Shown here: in pieces, positions 23,452 to 63,671 of the stretch
Layout: each line of letters opens with the position of its first letter
How positions within the stretch are numbered: position 1 is the stretch's first letter
Assembly: GCF_040412425.1 (NCBI RefSeq)
Contig: NC_089744.1
Coordinates: 37,934,099-37,998,098, forward strand
Origin: Macrobrachium rosenbergii
Taxonomy: Eukaryota; Arthropoda; Malacostraca; Decapoda; Palaemonidae
Length of the DNA stretch: 64,000 bases
Reading direction: 5' to 3'
The notes under the pieces: model-generated
What the model was told of the DNA's origin: nothing
The model's database searches: none
The model's input: only the letters and a program-made list of their open reading frames with translations
Translations under genes and position numbers: made by a program

Positions 23452-23752
23452 CTCCCCGTGGGAGGGTAGTGCCGTCAGTGCACCTCATGCGGTGCACTGT
23501 AGGCATTACCTAATGTTCGTTGCCGCGTCCCTTCGGCCCCTAGCTGCAACCCCTTTTATTCCTTTTACTGTACCTCCATTCATATTCTCTTTCTTCCATC
23601 TTACTTTCCACCCTTTCCTAACAAATGGTGCAACTGCGAGGTTTTCTCCTGTTACACCTTCTCAACCTTTTTAGTGTTAATTTCCGTTTCAGTGCTGAAT
23701 GCCCTCATAGGTGCCAGCGCTTGGCCTGTGGCCCAAATTCTGGAATAATTAA
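23452..23752 (+). mobile_element. Interspersed repeat family R1, copy 1
   Basis: It shares a long body with 43877-44194, 59700-60007 (minus) and 62641-62968. Marks are GTAGTGCCGTCAGTGCACC, GCACTGTAGGCATTACC, TCGGCCCCTAGCTGCAACC, TTCATATTCTCTTTCTTCC and CAGCGCTTGGCCT. The right end is AAATTCT followed by A/T-rich sequence. The layout (variable left end, fixed right end with short TTCTA-type tail in copy 2) suggests a retroposed SINE or LINE tail. No RT is present. Confidence 0.7.
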
Positions 23753-24178
23753 GCATTCGATAAATGTTCTTGAATGCTATTGAGGATCAAAGCAGCAAAT
23801 ATCAGTTACATCTGGAGATCAGACAGAAACGGAGAGAAACACAAATAGTTAATAAGAAAGTAAGAGGTACGTTTACGTATACATCATTTATAAAAAAAAA
23901 AACTTAAAAAGTTGCGCATAAATTAGATATACTAAGCAACATTATAATTTATTGCCGAGGATGACAAACGACTGTTTTGGCGATGGAGGATGGTCGTAAC
24001 TATTGAGCAGAAAAATTAAATTGTATATTGAACGACTGATCAGCAAATCCAGTTATGAAATTTGTCTGACGATCGTTACGCCTCTATTAATAGTTTTAGG
24101 ATAAAATGGCAAAAAGCATTAGGCTTGTTACATATTTGTCTACAGAGAGGAAGGATTCTCTATCAGAGTAAGAGGGGA

Positions 24179-24182
<4 letters not shown>

Positions 24183-24252
<70 letters not shown>
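24183..24252. repeat. (AAT)n microsatellite
   Basis: An AAT run of about 70 bp. Confidence 0.97.
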
Positions 24253-24424
24253 TAAGTAATAATCCCACCCCCATATAGCAAATGGCTCCAGAAAACATTT
24301 CTCTTTCTAAAGTTGTATATTGGGATGAGGTTGGTATCTCCATTACTGGCCCACCTGGTTGTTCAAAGGCCTGATGAGCCATCGTAGTGAGATACCCTTG
24401 GCGGTCATCCTTCGCTGATTTAAT

Positions 24425-24577
<153 letters not shown>

Positions 24578-26035
24578 GTATATAGTCTAGATTGCGCAAT
24601 TAGTATTCTTTAATGGTATTCTTGGTCTTATTTTTACCCAATAGTAATTATGGTACTAGACTGAATAAGAAACACTTATCATCTCCAAGAAATTACTTTT
24701 CAATCCTTTAATCATTTTCGTTTACCTGCTGATATGACTGGCCGTCTATTCGCGTCATTAATCAGCATAATTGGCGTTTAAGGAACGACCGGATAACCAA
24801 GTGATACTATGCCAGGTACTCCATGAACTCCCAGCTGAAGAGTGACGTAAGCGTGTAAGCAAAATGTAAAATTTATGCTTGCATCAAATACAGATATTTT
24901 CGTGTAAGTGTTAGCTGCTTGTTTCGTCATTCTTGCCAGTATGAAAATAAGCGAACCGCTTCATGGAAACTTCTCTGTTTTTTCTCATAAATTAGGTTTG
25001 ACTAAATGCTTCGATAGGTCACGGTGTTAGAAAGGGCATGTTTTTGTTCAAGTTTTTACCTTTGCTACTGAAACCCGGTAAATACTAGTTTAATACAAAA
25101 AGAAGGGTTAATCCAGGAAGAAAAACATGTACGATCTTTGAGTGGTAAATGACTTCAACTTTTTAAAACAGTCGCCGATTGGTCATTGCAACGTAATCAC
25201 TCTGATTACACAATTGCCTTCTGATAACCGCTAATGTTTATCTTACTATCCATGTTCGATGTAAATACACCCACATGTTCCTGAATACTCAGTGGAGTGG
25301 TGAGACATGTGATGATAATTCTCACGAGTGACCGAAGATTCCCTGCTTGAGTATATTCAGGCCGCAACATATGTCGTGAAAGTGAGCGTATTTTCTCCTT
25401 GAACAGAGTTTCCTTTCGGCTGTATACAGAATGATGACTAATTTCTGCCGTCATCGTCATCCTGCGCTTGTGATGCGTTCGTAAGCGTGAAGAAAATCGT
25501 GTCGTGCTTACTGCGCCATGTCCCGGTGGCATGAGAGATGCGTTCGAAAGTTATTTTTGGGAGCCATTCTTCAAGGAATAAAATGTTTCCGCGTGAGGTA
25601 ATAATAACTTCATCAAATGACCAAACATGTCGGTAATTTAGGGGCCTATGCGCTCAAATTCAGTACGCGTCTATTAACTTTTCAAAGAAATAATGATGAG
25701 AATTCAAAAGAACAATACAGCTTTCAGAAAAAGTAGTTCGTGGAACATGTGAACGAAAATGTTAATCTGCCATGTATCCGCTGATTACGTGAACAAGTTA
25801 GTTTTACGATCTATGTTTAGGAAAGCGGCTCAGTTTATCTGCCCAGCAGTTTTTTCTAATGGCGTCTTGACCTCTGGACTGTATCAGCAAATTAAATGAT
25901 TTGTCGTCACGTACTATTTAAATGCCTTACTCACCTACTCTTTTGTCCTTATTCACCAGCATTCTAGGTTGAATAGCATTAGTTAGAAAAACTACATGTT
26001 TATCAGTGCTAAGATTTTTACACTTTCATTACAGT

Positions 26036-26037
<2 letters not shown>
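24578..26037. other. No gene recognised
   Basis: The longest frame (25206-25532, minus, 108 codons) has a basic N-terminal part and no motif I recognise. No repeat copies are seen elsewhere in the window. Confidence 0.4.
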
Positions 26038-26095
<58 letters not shown>

Positions 26096-26514
26096 ATATA
26101 CTGACTCACGTCAGGATCGAACCCAGGTCTTTCAGGTGGAAGGCAAGGGCGCTATCCACTAAGCCATACAAGTCTAAAAGAAGTTGGAACCTGAGAGCAA
26201 CTGCACCCAAGGAATTACCTGGACAAGCTAACTGCTTGTATACCGGCGAGTTTTCCCCAACTTCCCGACTTAGCAATGACCCAACAGACAGCATTTCATT
26301 CGAATTATCCCTTCTGGGTTGGGGAAAACTCGCTGGTATACAAGCAGTTAGCTTGTCCAGGTAATTCCTTAGGTGCAGTTGCTCTCAGGTTCCAACTTCT
26401 TTTAGACTTGTATGGCTTAGTGGATAGCGCCCTTGCCTTCCACCTGAAAGACCTGGGTTCGATCCCGACGTGAGTCAGAAATTTATTTCTGTTCCACACG
26501 TGATTGTGTGTTGA

Positions 26515-26556
<42 letters not shown>
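26038..26556. mobile_element. Foldback element with tRNA-like arms, bounded by (TA)n
   Basis: The arms at about 26098-26262 and 26318-26481 are nearly identical inverted copies, separated by about 55 bp. Each arm holds a tRNA-like segment. In the right arm, plus strand, TGGCTTAGTGGATAGCGC fits an A box and GGGTTCGATCC a B box. The left arm holds the same on the minus strand. The inner parts share CAAGCAGTTAGCTTGTCC and AGGTTCCAACTTC. (TA)n tracts lie outside both arms (26038-26100 and 26522-26556). A pre-RNA of this stretch would fold into a long hairpin. Confidence 0.8.
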
Positions 26557-26562
<6 letters not shown>

Positions 26563-27751
26563 TTCTGTGAATGTCCTGGGGATACTTATTTGATTCTGGG
26601 CGGTAATGGGTGAACGCAGGTAGTTCCTTTTATTTATTTCACATCTGACTCAATACTAGGAAAATTCGCCGACAAAACAAGGGAAATCTATGGCTTAAGG
26701 CCTTCTTCATGTGAGGGAAAATTACGTAAACTCAAGGGTTCTCTTAACTAATTGTATTTACACAACAAACACAGATCAGAAGAATGATGAATTACTGGGC
26801 AGGTAATAACAGGGGTCTTCTAAAATAATGAATCCTACACAGAATAAATATTCTACTCCGGCGATGTCTTCATAACAGGAACATTGCAGTGGGGGATAGA
26901 AGGGGGACTGCACATGGATGTAGCCGAGATTCCACAGTCGAGGCCTATCTGCAAAATATTTGCAAGACGGTTACTTGCAATAATAATAAGGCGCTCAAAG
27001 GGAAACTGAGGAATGCACAGATGGTGCCAAATAACTCAGTTCAACACTAATGCATAATTACGTTAACACTGAATGCTCCAACACAAATTACTGAAGGTGA
27101 TACCACAATGGAAAATAAAAGAAATATCAGGCAGAGAAATAACAGGAATCGTGACTGACTAAAAGAACCTTCCAGCACATTACCTTCGCCAAGATGACGG
27201 ACGGGTCCTCATTGATAAGGCACTGGCGATGAAAGAGGGAATTAAAATGGCACTACAAAAGTATACTGGGTCAATCCCCTGGGTTGACACGTGGAAGATT
27301 CAAAAGAACAGGCAAGGCAAGGACGTCTATCCTCGGGTCGTGTTCCGAGTGTTCTCTCTGTCTCGATTCTCATTGCAGCTTGTATAAATAACCTTTGGGG
27401 ATTACGCAGGGCATCTAACTAGGTGGTGCAAAGGTCAATCTTCATCACGTTTTCTATAATGTCAACCGCATGGCGTCAGTCAACCCACGAGGGTTCAGAA
27501 TGAGGGGGGGCAACTTTCTCCTTTTGGGCTCCTCCCTTGCGTTGCTTGACGCAGGGGTACCTGGAATTAGGCCTAAAAGCAGTCACTTTGAACAGAAAGA
27601 GAGGGTTACACTTAACCATTTTGGGGAATGAAAGAGAGAGTTTTTGAAGGGGCGAGTGGAAAGCCACAGTTCTAGTAATTAATTATTTTTTTATTCCTTC
27701 TCAATTATGTTGCAAATGTAAAAACGGCGAGAAAAGAGATCCCATTCGTTG

Positions 27752-27756
<5 letters not shown>
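26557..27756. other. Unclassified repeat-like stretch, no gene recognised
   Basis: The segment is somewhat richer in GC than its surroundings and has a TATAAATAA-like box near 27382. It might be an old LTR, but there is no second copy, primer site or coding part in the window to support that. Confidence 0.3.

Positions 27757-27781
<25 letters not shown>
27757..27781. repeat. Short (TA)n microsatellite
   Basis: A TA run of about 25 bp. Confidence 0.95.
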
Positions 27782-27785
<4 letters not shown>

Positions 27786-28187
27786 ACAGGAATTAAAAAT
27801 TTGATATAATATACAGTATAAACAAAGTATATGGCTATGAGGTAGCCTTCAAGGTAGGGGACAGATCTTGCACGCTGTTTTTTCACTGTCCTTATGGCTA
27901 TATACAATTTAAATACGTATATATAAAAATACTTATGTTTTCACCTTGAACACCAGAGAAAGTGCACTGGATCTTGAAATGAAAAGAGAAAAACCTACGT
28001 ATATAGCCTATTACGATTAGAGCTACAAAACATGCTGATATTTTATTTAGACCTAACTGAATAACATTGTAGACATTGTCATGAGAAATATATTGTGCCT
28101 ATTTTAAATTCAGCTAAACATGAATTCTTGGAACTGGGGAAGTTCATGCCAAATTAATCAGGCTGATTTTTTACGCAGAAAGAAAGG

Positions 28188-28294
<107 letters not shown>

Positions 28295-28439
28295 TCCCAA
28301 CATTAATGCTTATAATTCAGGAAACAATACTATTGAAATTCTTGTCTTTTCAGTCTTGACCCTAGTGCAGTCTAGGAGACTTCACTATCCGGAAAGTTGA
28401 GTTTCGAGATGCTTTTCCATAATGACGACGCATTAAGCC

Positions 28440-28562
<123 letters not shown>

Positions 28563-29050
28563 GAAAAACCTTTCTACTCCAGCTAAAGAATAGCGTATTT
28601 TGTATTGAGCTTTCGGGTGATTTGAGATCCCAAAAGCAACCTTGAGATTTTTCGATGCAAATCTTGGATACCGGAATTGTCAAATACACTGACAAGCCTT
28701 TCCTCGAATACTTTTTACATTTAAATCTTGAGGTCGCCAAATACACAGATCATGAACTTCAGTCTTTTCATGATATATGACTTCGCTTGTGTTGGAACCT
28801 TCATTTCGAAGCCACTTGTAAAATTGAAAAGGAAGCTCTCAACCCAAAAAATTTTAGAACATCTTTTGGAATCCACAACAACAAGACATATCGAAAGTGT
28901 GCAAGCGAGGCCATCAGACCGAGTGAACCACGAAAGCTCGAATCTGGGAGTAAAAAGAATTTTTCTTAACTTTTAACCACCACGCTTCGATTGCAAGGGT
29001 TTCGATTGAAAAAGGCAAGGTTTAAAAATACTGCGAAATGAGAAGCAGAT

Positions 29051-29485
29051 AAGTGAAAATTGCGCCGAAGTTTCCTCGGCGCAATTGAGTTTTCTTTACA
29101 GGCGCTACAGCGTATAATCAAGGCCACTGGAAATAGATCTATCTTTCGGTGGTCTCGTCATAATTCTGTATAAGCCGCGGCCCATGAATCTTTAACCACG
29201 GCCCGGTGGTGGCCTATCCTATATCGTTTGCAGACGCACGATTATGGGTAACTTTAACCCTAAATAAAATAAAAACTACTGAGGCTAGAGGGCTGCAATT
29301 TGGTATGTTTGATGATTGGAGGGTGGATGATCAACATGCCAATTTGCAGCCTTCTAGCCTCAGTAGTTTTTAAGATCTGAGGACGGACAGAAAAAGAGTA
29401 CGGACAGAAAAAAGTGCGGACGGAAAAAAGTGCGGACAGACAAAGCTGGCACAATAGTTTTCTTTTACAGAAAACTAAAAAAAAA
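29051..29485 (-). mobile_element. Helentron-associated (HINE/DINE-like) element, copy B
   Basis: On the minus strand it starts after a run of nine T with AGTTTTCTGTAAAAGAAAAC and ends with a near-perfect hairpin (TTGCGCCGAGG / CTTCGGCGCAA) followed by TTTTCACTT. The internal hairpin around GAGGCTAGAGGGCTGCAA is complete in both arms. A GTCCGCACTTTTT-type unit near the 5' end is repeated three times, making this copy longer. Confidence 0.65.
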
Positions 29486-30269
29486 GCTCATGATTGGCCG
29501 TCGTATTTCGCTTCAATACCGGAGAATATGACCAGTGGATTCCAAATATGAAATATTGAGGAAATATTGGCACAGATGGATAAAAGTTAATTTGATACTG
29601 CCCTCGTTACCAAATTCCTTTCCGTACTGGTTGGGGCGTGGGGGGAGTTGCGATCAAAACTCATAAGGTGGTGAGTGCGGAACTTGAACGATCATTCATG
29701 AAATGGTAAATGCAAAACAACGTTACAGATCCACTCCATTTTATGAAATTGGTATACCAGGGTCTTCCATTAGTGTATGTTAACCACGTACTACCATGCA
29801 TGTTTTTCAAAGCATGTTGCTATATCATATTTTATATATGTATTGATGACTAACATGTAAGACTAAGAAGCATCATTTTGTTTTGAGTATTCTTAGCTTC
29901 AAGGAATTGGAAAGTTTTAGATTACTACCTTAAAGTTTAGGAATACCAGTATCTGTCATGCAAAAGTATGGTTTTCGCTAATTAATACTCATTTGTAGTA
30001 ATGCAAGAGATGTGGAGTATTAATGATTGACTTACAAAACCCACCGAAATATTTAAAAACATCAGAATAAAGACTGCTTGATAGTTTTTGTTTTTATTAC
30101 GTGGATCAAAATTATTTCGCACTACAAAGCACCTTTTCATGACTCCCGACTTCGATCACCTTTCATACTAAAATCATATTGCTTACGAGTAAGGCTTGCA
30201 ATGAACATTTTTTCTGAAACGCGCTGTAATGCTCTATTCCCTCCCCTCTAAATTATTGTCGAGAATGTA

Positions 30270-30333
<64 letters not shown>

Positions 30334-31537
30334 CGTTTTTTACGTTCTTCCAGTATATGTAGGAGAAAAGGTACCATAAACCGTTTTGCACCTTTCCTCA
30401 ACCCCTAGATGAGCTTTAAAATTTTTTTTTTTAATCGCGTAGATGAACAAAAAACATCTCGCGTTCACTTTTAAAATCTAGAAATGATTTGACACTCTGG
30501 CTAAACAGATATCTAATTTTTTTTTTTTTTTTTTTTTTTTGTAGAGAAATTGGAATTTTGTCTATCGATCCAAATAGCTGTTCGCCCCTGCTACAGAGCA
30601 GTGTAGTCAAAATGCCGTAACAGGGTGTGCATTATTCATCGAAAGTTAGTGACATTGATGTTCATCCGATGGGTGATAAAAAAAAAAAAAAACTAAAAAT
30701 GAGAGTAAAATAGTTTGGGTGGTGGTTGTTTTAGTTTTGTCTCTTCCGCATTGCAAGTTAACGTGTTTAAAATTTAAAATCGCAGTTAGTCAAGTTCAAC
30801 ATATACCCATTTAGAGTAGTAAAAGCAACTCACAGTACCAGCAATTAGGCATGAGGAAAGTAATCATCGCTTGCCTACGCATATTTCTGTAATTATGTAA
30901 TGACTTCTTGTGGAATGTTAATGACTTTTACATAAATGGACGTCAAGTCAATACATTTCTTTTGCGAGGAAGAGAAAACCATACTCAAGTCCTCTACGTT
31001 GTTTGTCTGCAATTAAATTTGAGGCTACAGATTCTTTGGAGGGACGGGTCAATAAAATGCTATCTAAAACTGCTTATGTCATGAGCGTAACTTAATAGAC
31101 GAAGGTGAAATGAATAAGTATTAGTATTTCACTCAGACATTTATATTTGAAACGAACATGCTTACAAATCGTGTATTAAACTTTCTGCAATGTATTCTAG
31201 AGGATATCTGAACATTCACTGAGCTAGTGATGTCATCTCAACATGATGGCTATAATCCAGCTATACATATCAGAATTCATAACTTTAAAAAGGGAAGCAT
31301 GGATTTCTTGGATATTTTCATAAACGTCATTTTATTCTGAAAGTTTTACTATATCTCCCTTTTAAGGAACAAACACTGTCAATATGTAAGAGTTACAAAA
31401 AATGTTCCAAATTATTTCATAAATTATATCGTCCACCTCATTTTCTACTTGAGTTTTTGATTTCTAGTTTTCTCATTAAAATCAAACTGTTCACGGTGGG
31501 AAAGACATTCATAATCATTTGCAGTTTCCATTATTTT
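29486..31537. other. No gene recognised; contains (CT)n and poly(T)
   Basis: A (CT)n run lies at 30272-30329 and a run of about 24 T at 30519-30541. Other sequence is AT-rich with short open frames only. Confidence 0.5.
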
Positions 31538-31697
31538 CCTCCTCCTCCTCCTCCTCCTCCTCCTCCTCCTCCTCCTCCTCCTCCTCCTCCTCCTCCTCCT
31601 CCTCCTCCTCCTCCTCCTCCTCCTCCTCCTTCTTCTTCTTCTTCTTCTTCTTCTTCTTCTTCTTCTTCTTCTTCTTCTTCTTCTTCTTCTTCTTCTT
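31538..31697. repeat. (TCC)n(TTC)n polypyrimidine tract
   Basis: About 92 bp of TCC repeats pass into about 68 bp of TTC repeats, so one strand is pyrimidine over about 160 bp. Long mirror-like pyrimidine tracts can form triplex DNA. Proline, arginine, serine or lysine homopolymer frames here are artefacts. Confidence 0.97.
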
Positions 31698-31722
31698 TCT
31701 GTCGTTTCTATGATTTTCTTCA

Positions 31723-31728
31723 TTTATT
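31723..31728 (-). promoter_or_regulatory. Candidate polyadenylation signal of the F5/8C gene
   Basis: TTTATT on the plus strand gives AATAAA on the minus strand, about 460 bases after the stop codon of the minus-strand gene. No nearer canonical signal was found. Confidence 0.25.
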
Positions 31729-32114
31729 TGAAAACTGATGCACTTCACCTTGAGTCAGTGGGTCGGTTTCTTTCTCCTTTGATTCTTTTCGCTGGAGATG
31801 ATGATGTCACTTTGTCCCAGAGGACATGCAGTTGCTTCCCTTCGAAGGCAAAAACATCCCGATTGTTAACACTCCGTGTGACGGACAAATCAAAAGAACT
31901 ACATTCACATGGCCACGTTTAAAGTGACAGTATAGATATGAAAAAAGAGACTTTTAGGTGAAGAGATGACTCAGTTCAAGCAGGAAGTTTTTCGATGTTA
32001 ACCTTCGGGACATCCGCTATTAACAGGTATTGCGTTTGCAAGACAGTTATAATTGCCATGTCATTTCGTTATTAAGTTACACATACACCACAAGATAAGT
32101 AGATAGATAAATGG

Positions 32115-32117
<3 letters not shown>

Positions 32118-32180
<63 letters not shown>
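32118..32180. repeat. (GA)n microsatellite directly after the stop codon of the F5/8C gene
   Basis: A GA run of about 63 bp. On the transcript of the minus-strand gene it would be a (CU)n tract starting a few bases after the stop codon, at the start of the 3' UTR. Confidence 0.95.
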
Positions 32181-59234
<27,054 letters not shown>

Positions 59235-59250
59235 GGTGAGCAGATGATCT
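59235..59250 (-). promoter_or_regulatory. Splice acceptor in the 5' UTR of the F5/8C gene
   Basis: On the minus strand TTTTTCTATCTTGACAG ends at 59249, 15 bases before the start codon. A pyrimidine-rich tract plus AG so close to the ATG suggests that a non-coding first exon lies further upstream (higher coordinates). That exon was not found. Confidence 0.5.
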
Positions 59251-59699
59251 GTCAAGATAGAAAAACAAAATTTGTATAATTCTGCCCACTTATATATACT
59301 GTATATTTCATGAGCCTCATAAAAAGTGTAGTTAAGTTTGGTGCTATTGTATGCAGCAGGCCATCCCAATCCTTCGAAGTGTAGGTGTATTTAACTAAAG
59401 ATCTCTTTCTCTGTCCAGAGAACCCTTTGAAGTCATTCAGAATGATACACACCTGTATGTTCTCTTAAGAAAAACAAAAATAACAATACTTTGTAGCAAT
59501 TTACATTACAGATGGGATCTCTCTAGTTATAAAATGAAAGTAAAATCTAAACCACAGATCTTAAGTCGGAACGATACTATCTGTTCATTTACAATCTAGG
59601 TAAAGAGTGAAACTTAGAATGGTGAACAGAACAAGATAGAAAAAAATAATCTTGAACGTTAATGGTGTTAAGGGATAGATTTAGAATTGAAATTGGAAT

Positions 59700-60007
59700 A
59701 GGAATATAAAATTTAGGCTAAAGGCTACTCGCTGGGACCTATGAGATCATTCAGCGCTGAAAGAGAAATTGGGAGTAAAGAGGGTTTTAAAGGTGTAACA
59801 GGTGGAAGAACTCGCTGTTGCACAATAAAAAAATTGTTAGGATAGGGTGGAAATTAAGATGAAGGAAAGACAGCATGAACGGAAGCACAGTAAAAGGAAT
59901 GAAAGGGGTTGCAGCTACGGGCCGATGGGCCGGTGCAAAGAACCTTAAGTAATGCCTACAGTTCCCCGCGTGCGGTGCACTGATGGCACTACTTCTCTAA
60001 GGGGGAT
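59700..60007 (-). mobile_element. Interspersed repeat family R1, copy 3
   Basis: Inverse orientation of the family at 23452-23752, with GCCTACAGTTCCCCGCG, GGTTGCAGCTACGGGCCGA and CAGCGCTGAAAGAGAAATT. Confidence 0.7.
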
Positions 60008-61005
60008 AAAGAGTAGAGTAGTAATATTTAAGATTCAGAAGGCTATTGTTGCACCACATTCTTCATCACATGAACAGTTTAAACAGTTATGAGTTAGTAT
60101 ATTGTTTCAGTTTTCATTGGCGATCTAAAAGCTGATCATCAAGTCAAAGAACTGGCGTCATTTAAGAAAGAGACACCGTGTAATAGCAGAGAAATCTGTT
60201 TGGCGATACCGCAGCATATTTTAAAACTGCTTACCAGACTTCTTTTGTGGTATAAACAGACGACCATAAAGAATATATAAAAAGCTTCCTTCTAAATACA
60301 ATTATTTTGTGTTGGTCTCCGGAGCTATCGTTTCAGTTTTATTCGTGGTCTGTTGTATTTCAGACGGTAATTTATTAGTTCAAGAGGGTCTGTTTGCAAT
60401 ACCTAACAACTGTTTTGACTCTTTATTGACCAATAAAGACCACTTTATTCTCTTTTGGACAATTGCTATGGGTTTTGAACTACACTTTCGAAATCGTCAA
60501 ATAAATGCAACAAAAGCTAATCTTTTGATGTTTATAAAGTGGCGCCGATGACTCCAAAGCGCCTGATTTTAAACGTTTTTTCGATATTCAACGAATCTTC
60601 CTGTTAATCTCATGAACTGCGCTGTTGCTGCTTGAACGTAACTATCCCAAGTCTTGGGTCAAACTCCCTGGTGCGCATCGCATTTCTCTTGCTTTTTTTT
60701 TTTTTTATTTTTGTGGCTGTGTGCTTTTGTTTGGCTTGTTTCTTGATTTTGTAGCCGTTATGAATTATAAATTAAAGTCATTTATTATTTTATAGATTTT
60801 TAATTCGCAAGCTTAGGAATACAGTGCCTGTTTGAAAGAGTGATATATCCGCATACTACAGTAACTACTGGCCAATTTCCATTCTCCCTGTGCTCTCCGA
60901 AGTCGCAAAAAAAATATATATATATATTTTTAAACCACTATACTAGTCTGTGGAATCTAAAGAATTGTATGTCTATATATAACTGCCTGAATCTACACAT
61001 ATAAA
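60008..61005. other. No gene recognised
   Basis: Short open frames and a T run at about 60694-60706; no recognisable product. Confidence 0.4.
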
Positions 61006-61125
61006 TCTCTCTCTCTCTCTCTCTGTTTCTCTCTGACTCTCTCTGTATATACATATACATATTATATATATATATATACACATATGTGTATGTATATATT
61101 ATATATACACACACACACACATATA

Positions 61126-61200
<75 letters not shown>

Positions 61201-61272
61201 TAGATAATACTGTTTATATTTATAGAGAGAGCACAGAGAGAGAGAGATTACATATACAGTATATATATGTAC

Positions 61273-61331
<59 letters not shown>

Positions 61332-61433
61332 CATATATGTATATATGTATATATTTCTAGTTGTCTGTTTCTGGAATCCTCAACGTGATAGTACGTAACA
61401 GAGAGAGCAGAGAGCAACTATTCTATACAGTTA

Positions 61434-61500
<67 letters not shown>

Positions 61501-61546
61501 CTGTATAAATGAATACTAATATAAAACTATTCTATACTGTTGTCTG

Positions 61547-61599
<53 letters not shown>

Positions 61600-61631
61600 T
61601 ATATATATATATATAAATATATATATATATA

Positions 61632-61695
<64 letters not shown>
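61006..61695. repeat. (TA)n and (CT)/(GA) cluster with duplicated spacer
   Basis: CT repeats lie at 61008-61024, and TA runs at about 61126-61190, 61280-61325, 61436-61498, 61552-61592 and 61648-61694. The spacer TTGCTGTATAAATGAATACT occurs twice (61498 and 61694), as does ACTATTCTATAC (61418 and 61527). The block therefore grew by duplicating TA tracts together with their flanks. Confidence 0.9.
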
Positions 61696-61696
<1 letters not shown>

Positions 61697-61739
61697 CTGT
61701 ATAAATGAATACTAATATAACCCAAAATTGCATGATGAT

Positions 61740-62640
61740 AAACTTTCAAACAGATATAAAATAATGTATGTACGTATGGCTGTGGGATGTCAAGTTTCAA
61801 AATGTTCACTCATCCAAGACTAACCTTCAGCGCTGCGTTCTGTACCACGAGTAGCAAGCAACTAAATGTACCTCCATAGGTGATGTGTAAAGGAACCGAA
61901 CATAATTATTGATTAGCGACTGGTTAGACACATTATGAGAGCCTCGTTCTATAGTCAGTTGACAGAGCTCATTATCCATTGCCAACTCGTCTGGATATCT
62001 GTCACCGTGTGTTTTGGTTTTTTCCAAATGTGAAACAACAACGTGGTAGATCTGTTAGCAAAAGTATTCTGTTCTATGTAATCTGGCTTTAATTTATGGC
62101 TTACTTACCATGATTATAACTATCTACATGCCATTAAGGTAAAACATCCCAGTCTTTATTTAACTGTTCTTATGAATAATGCAAATCATAGATTTAGAAG
62201 GTGAAAGAAGCATTCTAATGATATTTATGCAAGGTAAACCACTCAAGTAATTTTTCAGGTTAGTACAGAATAAAAAAGTTGTGAACTCATTGTTTGCTCT
62301 GCAATTAATTCTTGTTTGAAATGTTACAAATCACTTATTCTTTTCGGCTTGACTTCTGCCTCTAACGTCCTTTGATTACTGAGCGAGTCATAGATCAAAC
62401 TATATACTGGCTTATTTGAGTTATATCTTACTCTATCTTATTTCCTGTTGTTCCTATGTCTTATTACCCAAGCCACTCTTCCATTCTTGTTTGTTGTTTC
62501 GAGATTTTACCCAATTACACAGGAAATCATTTCTTTCACGAATAGTAGTGCGTGAATAAAAAAAAGAAGAGGAATCGTATATCAGATTCTTGTTTGGGTA
62601 TCTTCGAACTCTTTTTACCCCTCTCATACCATTTCTATAG
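61740..62640. other. No gene recognised
   Basis: Ordinary AT-rich sequence without repeats shared in the window. Confidence 0.4.
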
Positions 62641-62968
62641 ACTAGCCCCTTAGGTGGGTAGTGCCTTCAGTGCACCCCACACTGTAGGAATTACTTACGG
62701 GTTCCTTTCAACGTCCCTTCGGCCCCTAGCTGCAACTCCTTTCTTTCTTTTTACTGTATCCCCATTCATATTCTCTTTCTTCCATCTTGCTTTCCACACT
62801 CTCCTAACAATTGTTTCATAGTAAAACTGCGAGGTTTTCCTCTTGCTCCACCTTTAAAACCTTTTTACTTTTAGTTTCTCTTTCAGTGCTGAACGACCCC
62901 AGAGGTTCCAGCGCTTGGCCTCTGGCCGAAATTTTGTACAGTATTCCACTCCATTCCATTCCTAACTG
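62641..62968 (+). mobile_element. Interspersed repeat family R1, copy 4
   Basis: It shares TCGGCCCCTAGCTGCAACTC, TTCATATTCTCTTTCTTCC and CCAGCGCTTGGCCTCTGGCC with the other copies and ends in a TTCCA-type tail (TATTCCACTCCATTCCATTC). Confidence 0.7.
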
Positions 62969-63671
62969 GACTACGCTTAAGGCCTTCCGATTTTCCAACA
63001 CACCGGAATTTATTAAAAATTCTTGTACGTTGGTGATGTGGAACGTTTCCCAGTTGCCCAAACTTGTTTGCAGTACCCAGGTATCTGCCCAGGGAATAAC
63101 CCTGGATTATTAACTTCCCTGACGAATCTGAAGAGTTTAGTTTCTCTGAGGACGTGGTTAGTGTTTATAATATCTGCATTGTTAATATTTGTTTCCATTC
63201 ACTCTTGCTATTGGGTTAATGAGGACCCCCCCTCCTTAACCCTTCAACGCTTTACATCATTACTTACGTATAAATGTTTACTATCCCTGAACTGACCGGA
63301 AGCCAAATCCTTGACCTTCGTGACCCACACCCAGGTGTCACATTAAATGATGTTCCAATTATTTAATTTACTACGATTATATTTTTGTGTGAAGTTTAAT
63401 TACATGGTAGAGTAGCATTTGTAGCAAGTGAATAAGTTCATAGTTCGTAACTAGCATACAGTACATCAGTGGTCACTGGGCTCTTAGTGTTTTTCAGAGA
63501 GCGGGTTTCCTGCCATTTCTGGTTAGGCACCGGCCAGGTTTCTTACTGACTTGGCCTTCGACACTAAGTTTATTAGTGTCATAATTGTTCCCAATGTTGC
63601 GTAACCTTTGGCGTTTCTGTGCTGAGTGAACTTGGGAGAACTGAATTATCCATGCTGTTCTGTTACCATTG

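Noticed and set aside
26104..26481. Working tRNA genes
   Set aside because: A- and B-box-like motifs are present, but clean acceptor and anticodon stems are not seen and the units are repetitive foldback arms.
26557..27756. Solo LTR beside (TA)n (also 17078-17790 and 34679-35729)
   Set aside because: Promoter-like words and TG starts exist, but there is no second LTR, primer site, target duplication or homology within the window.
31445..31748. Poly-Arg, poly-Pro, poly-Ser and poly-Lys frames
   Set aside because: All come from the (TCC)n(TTC)n tract read in different frames.
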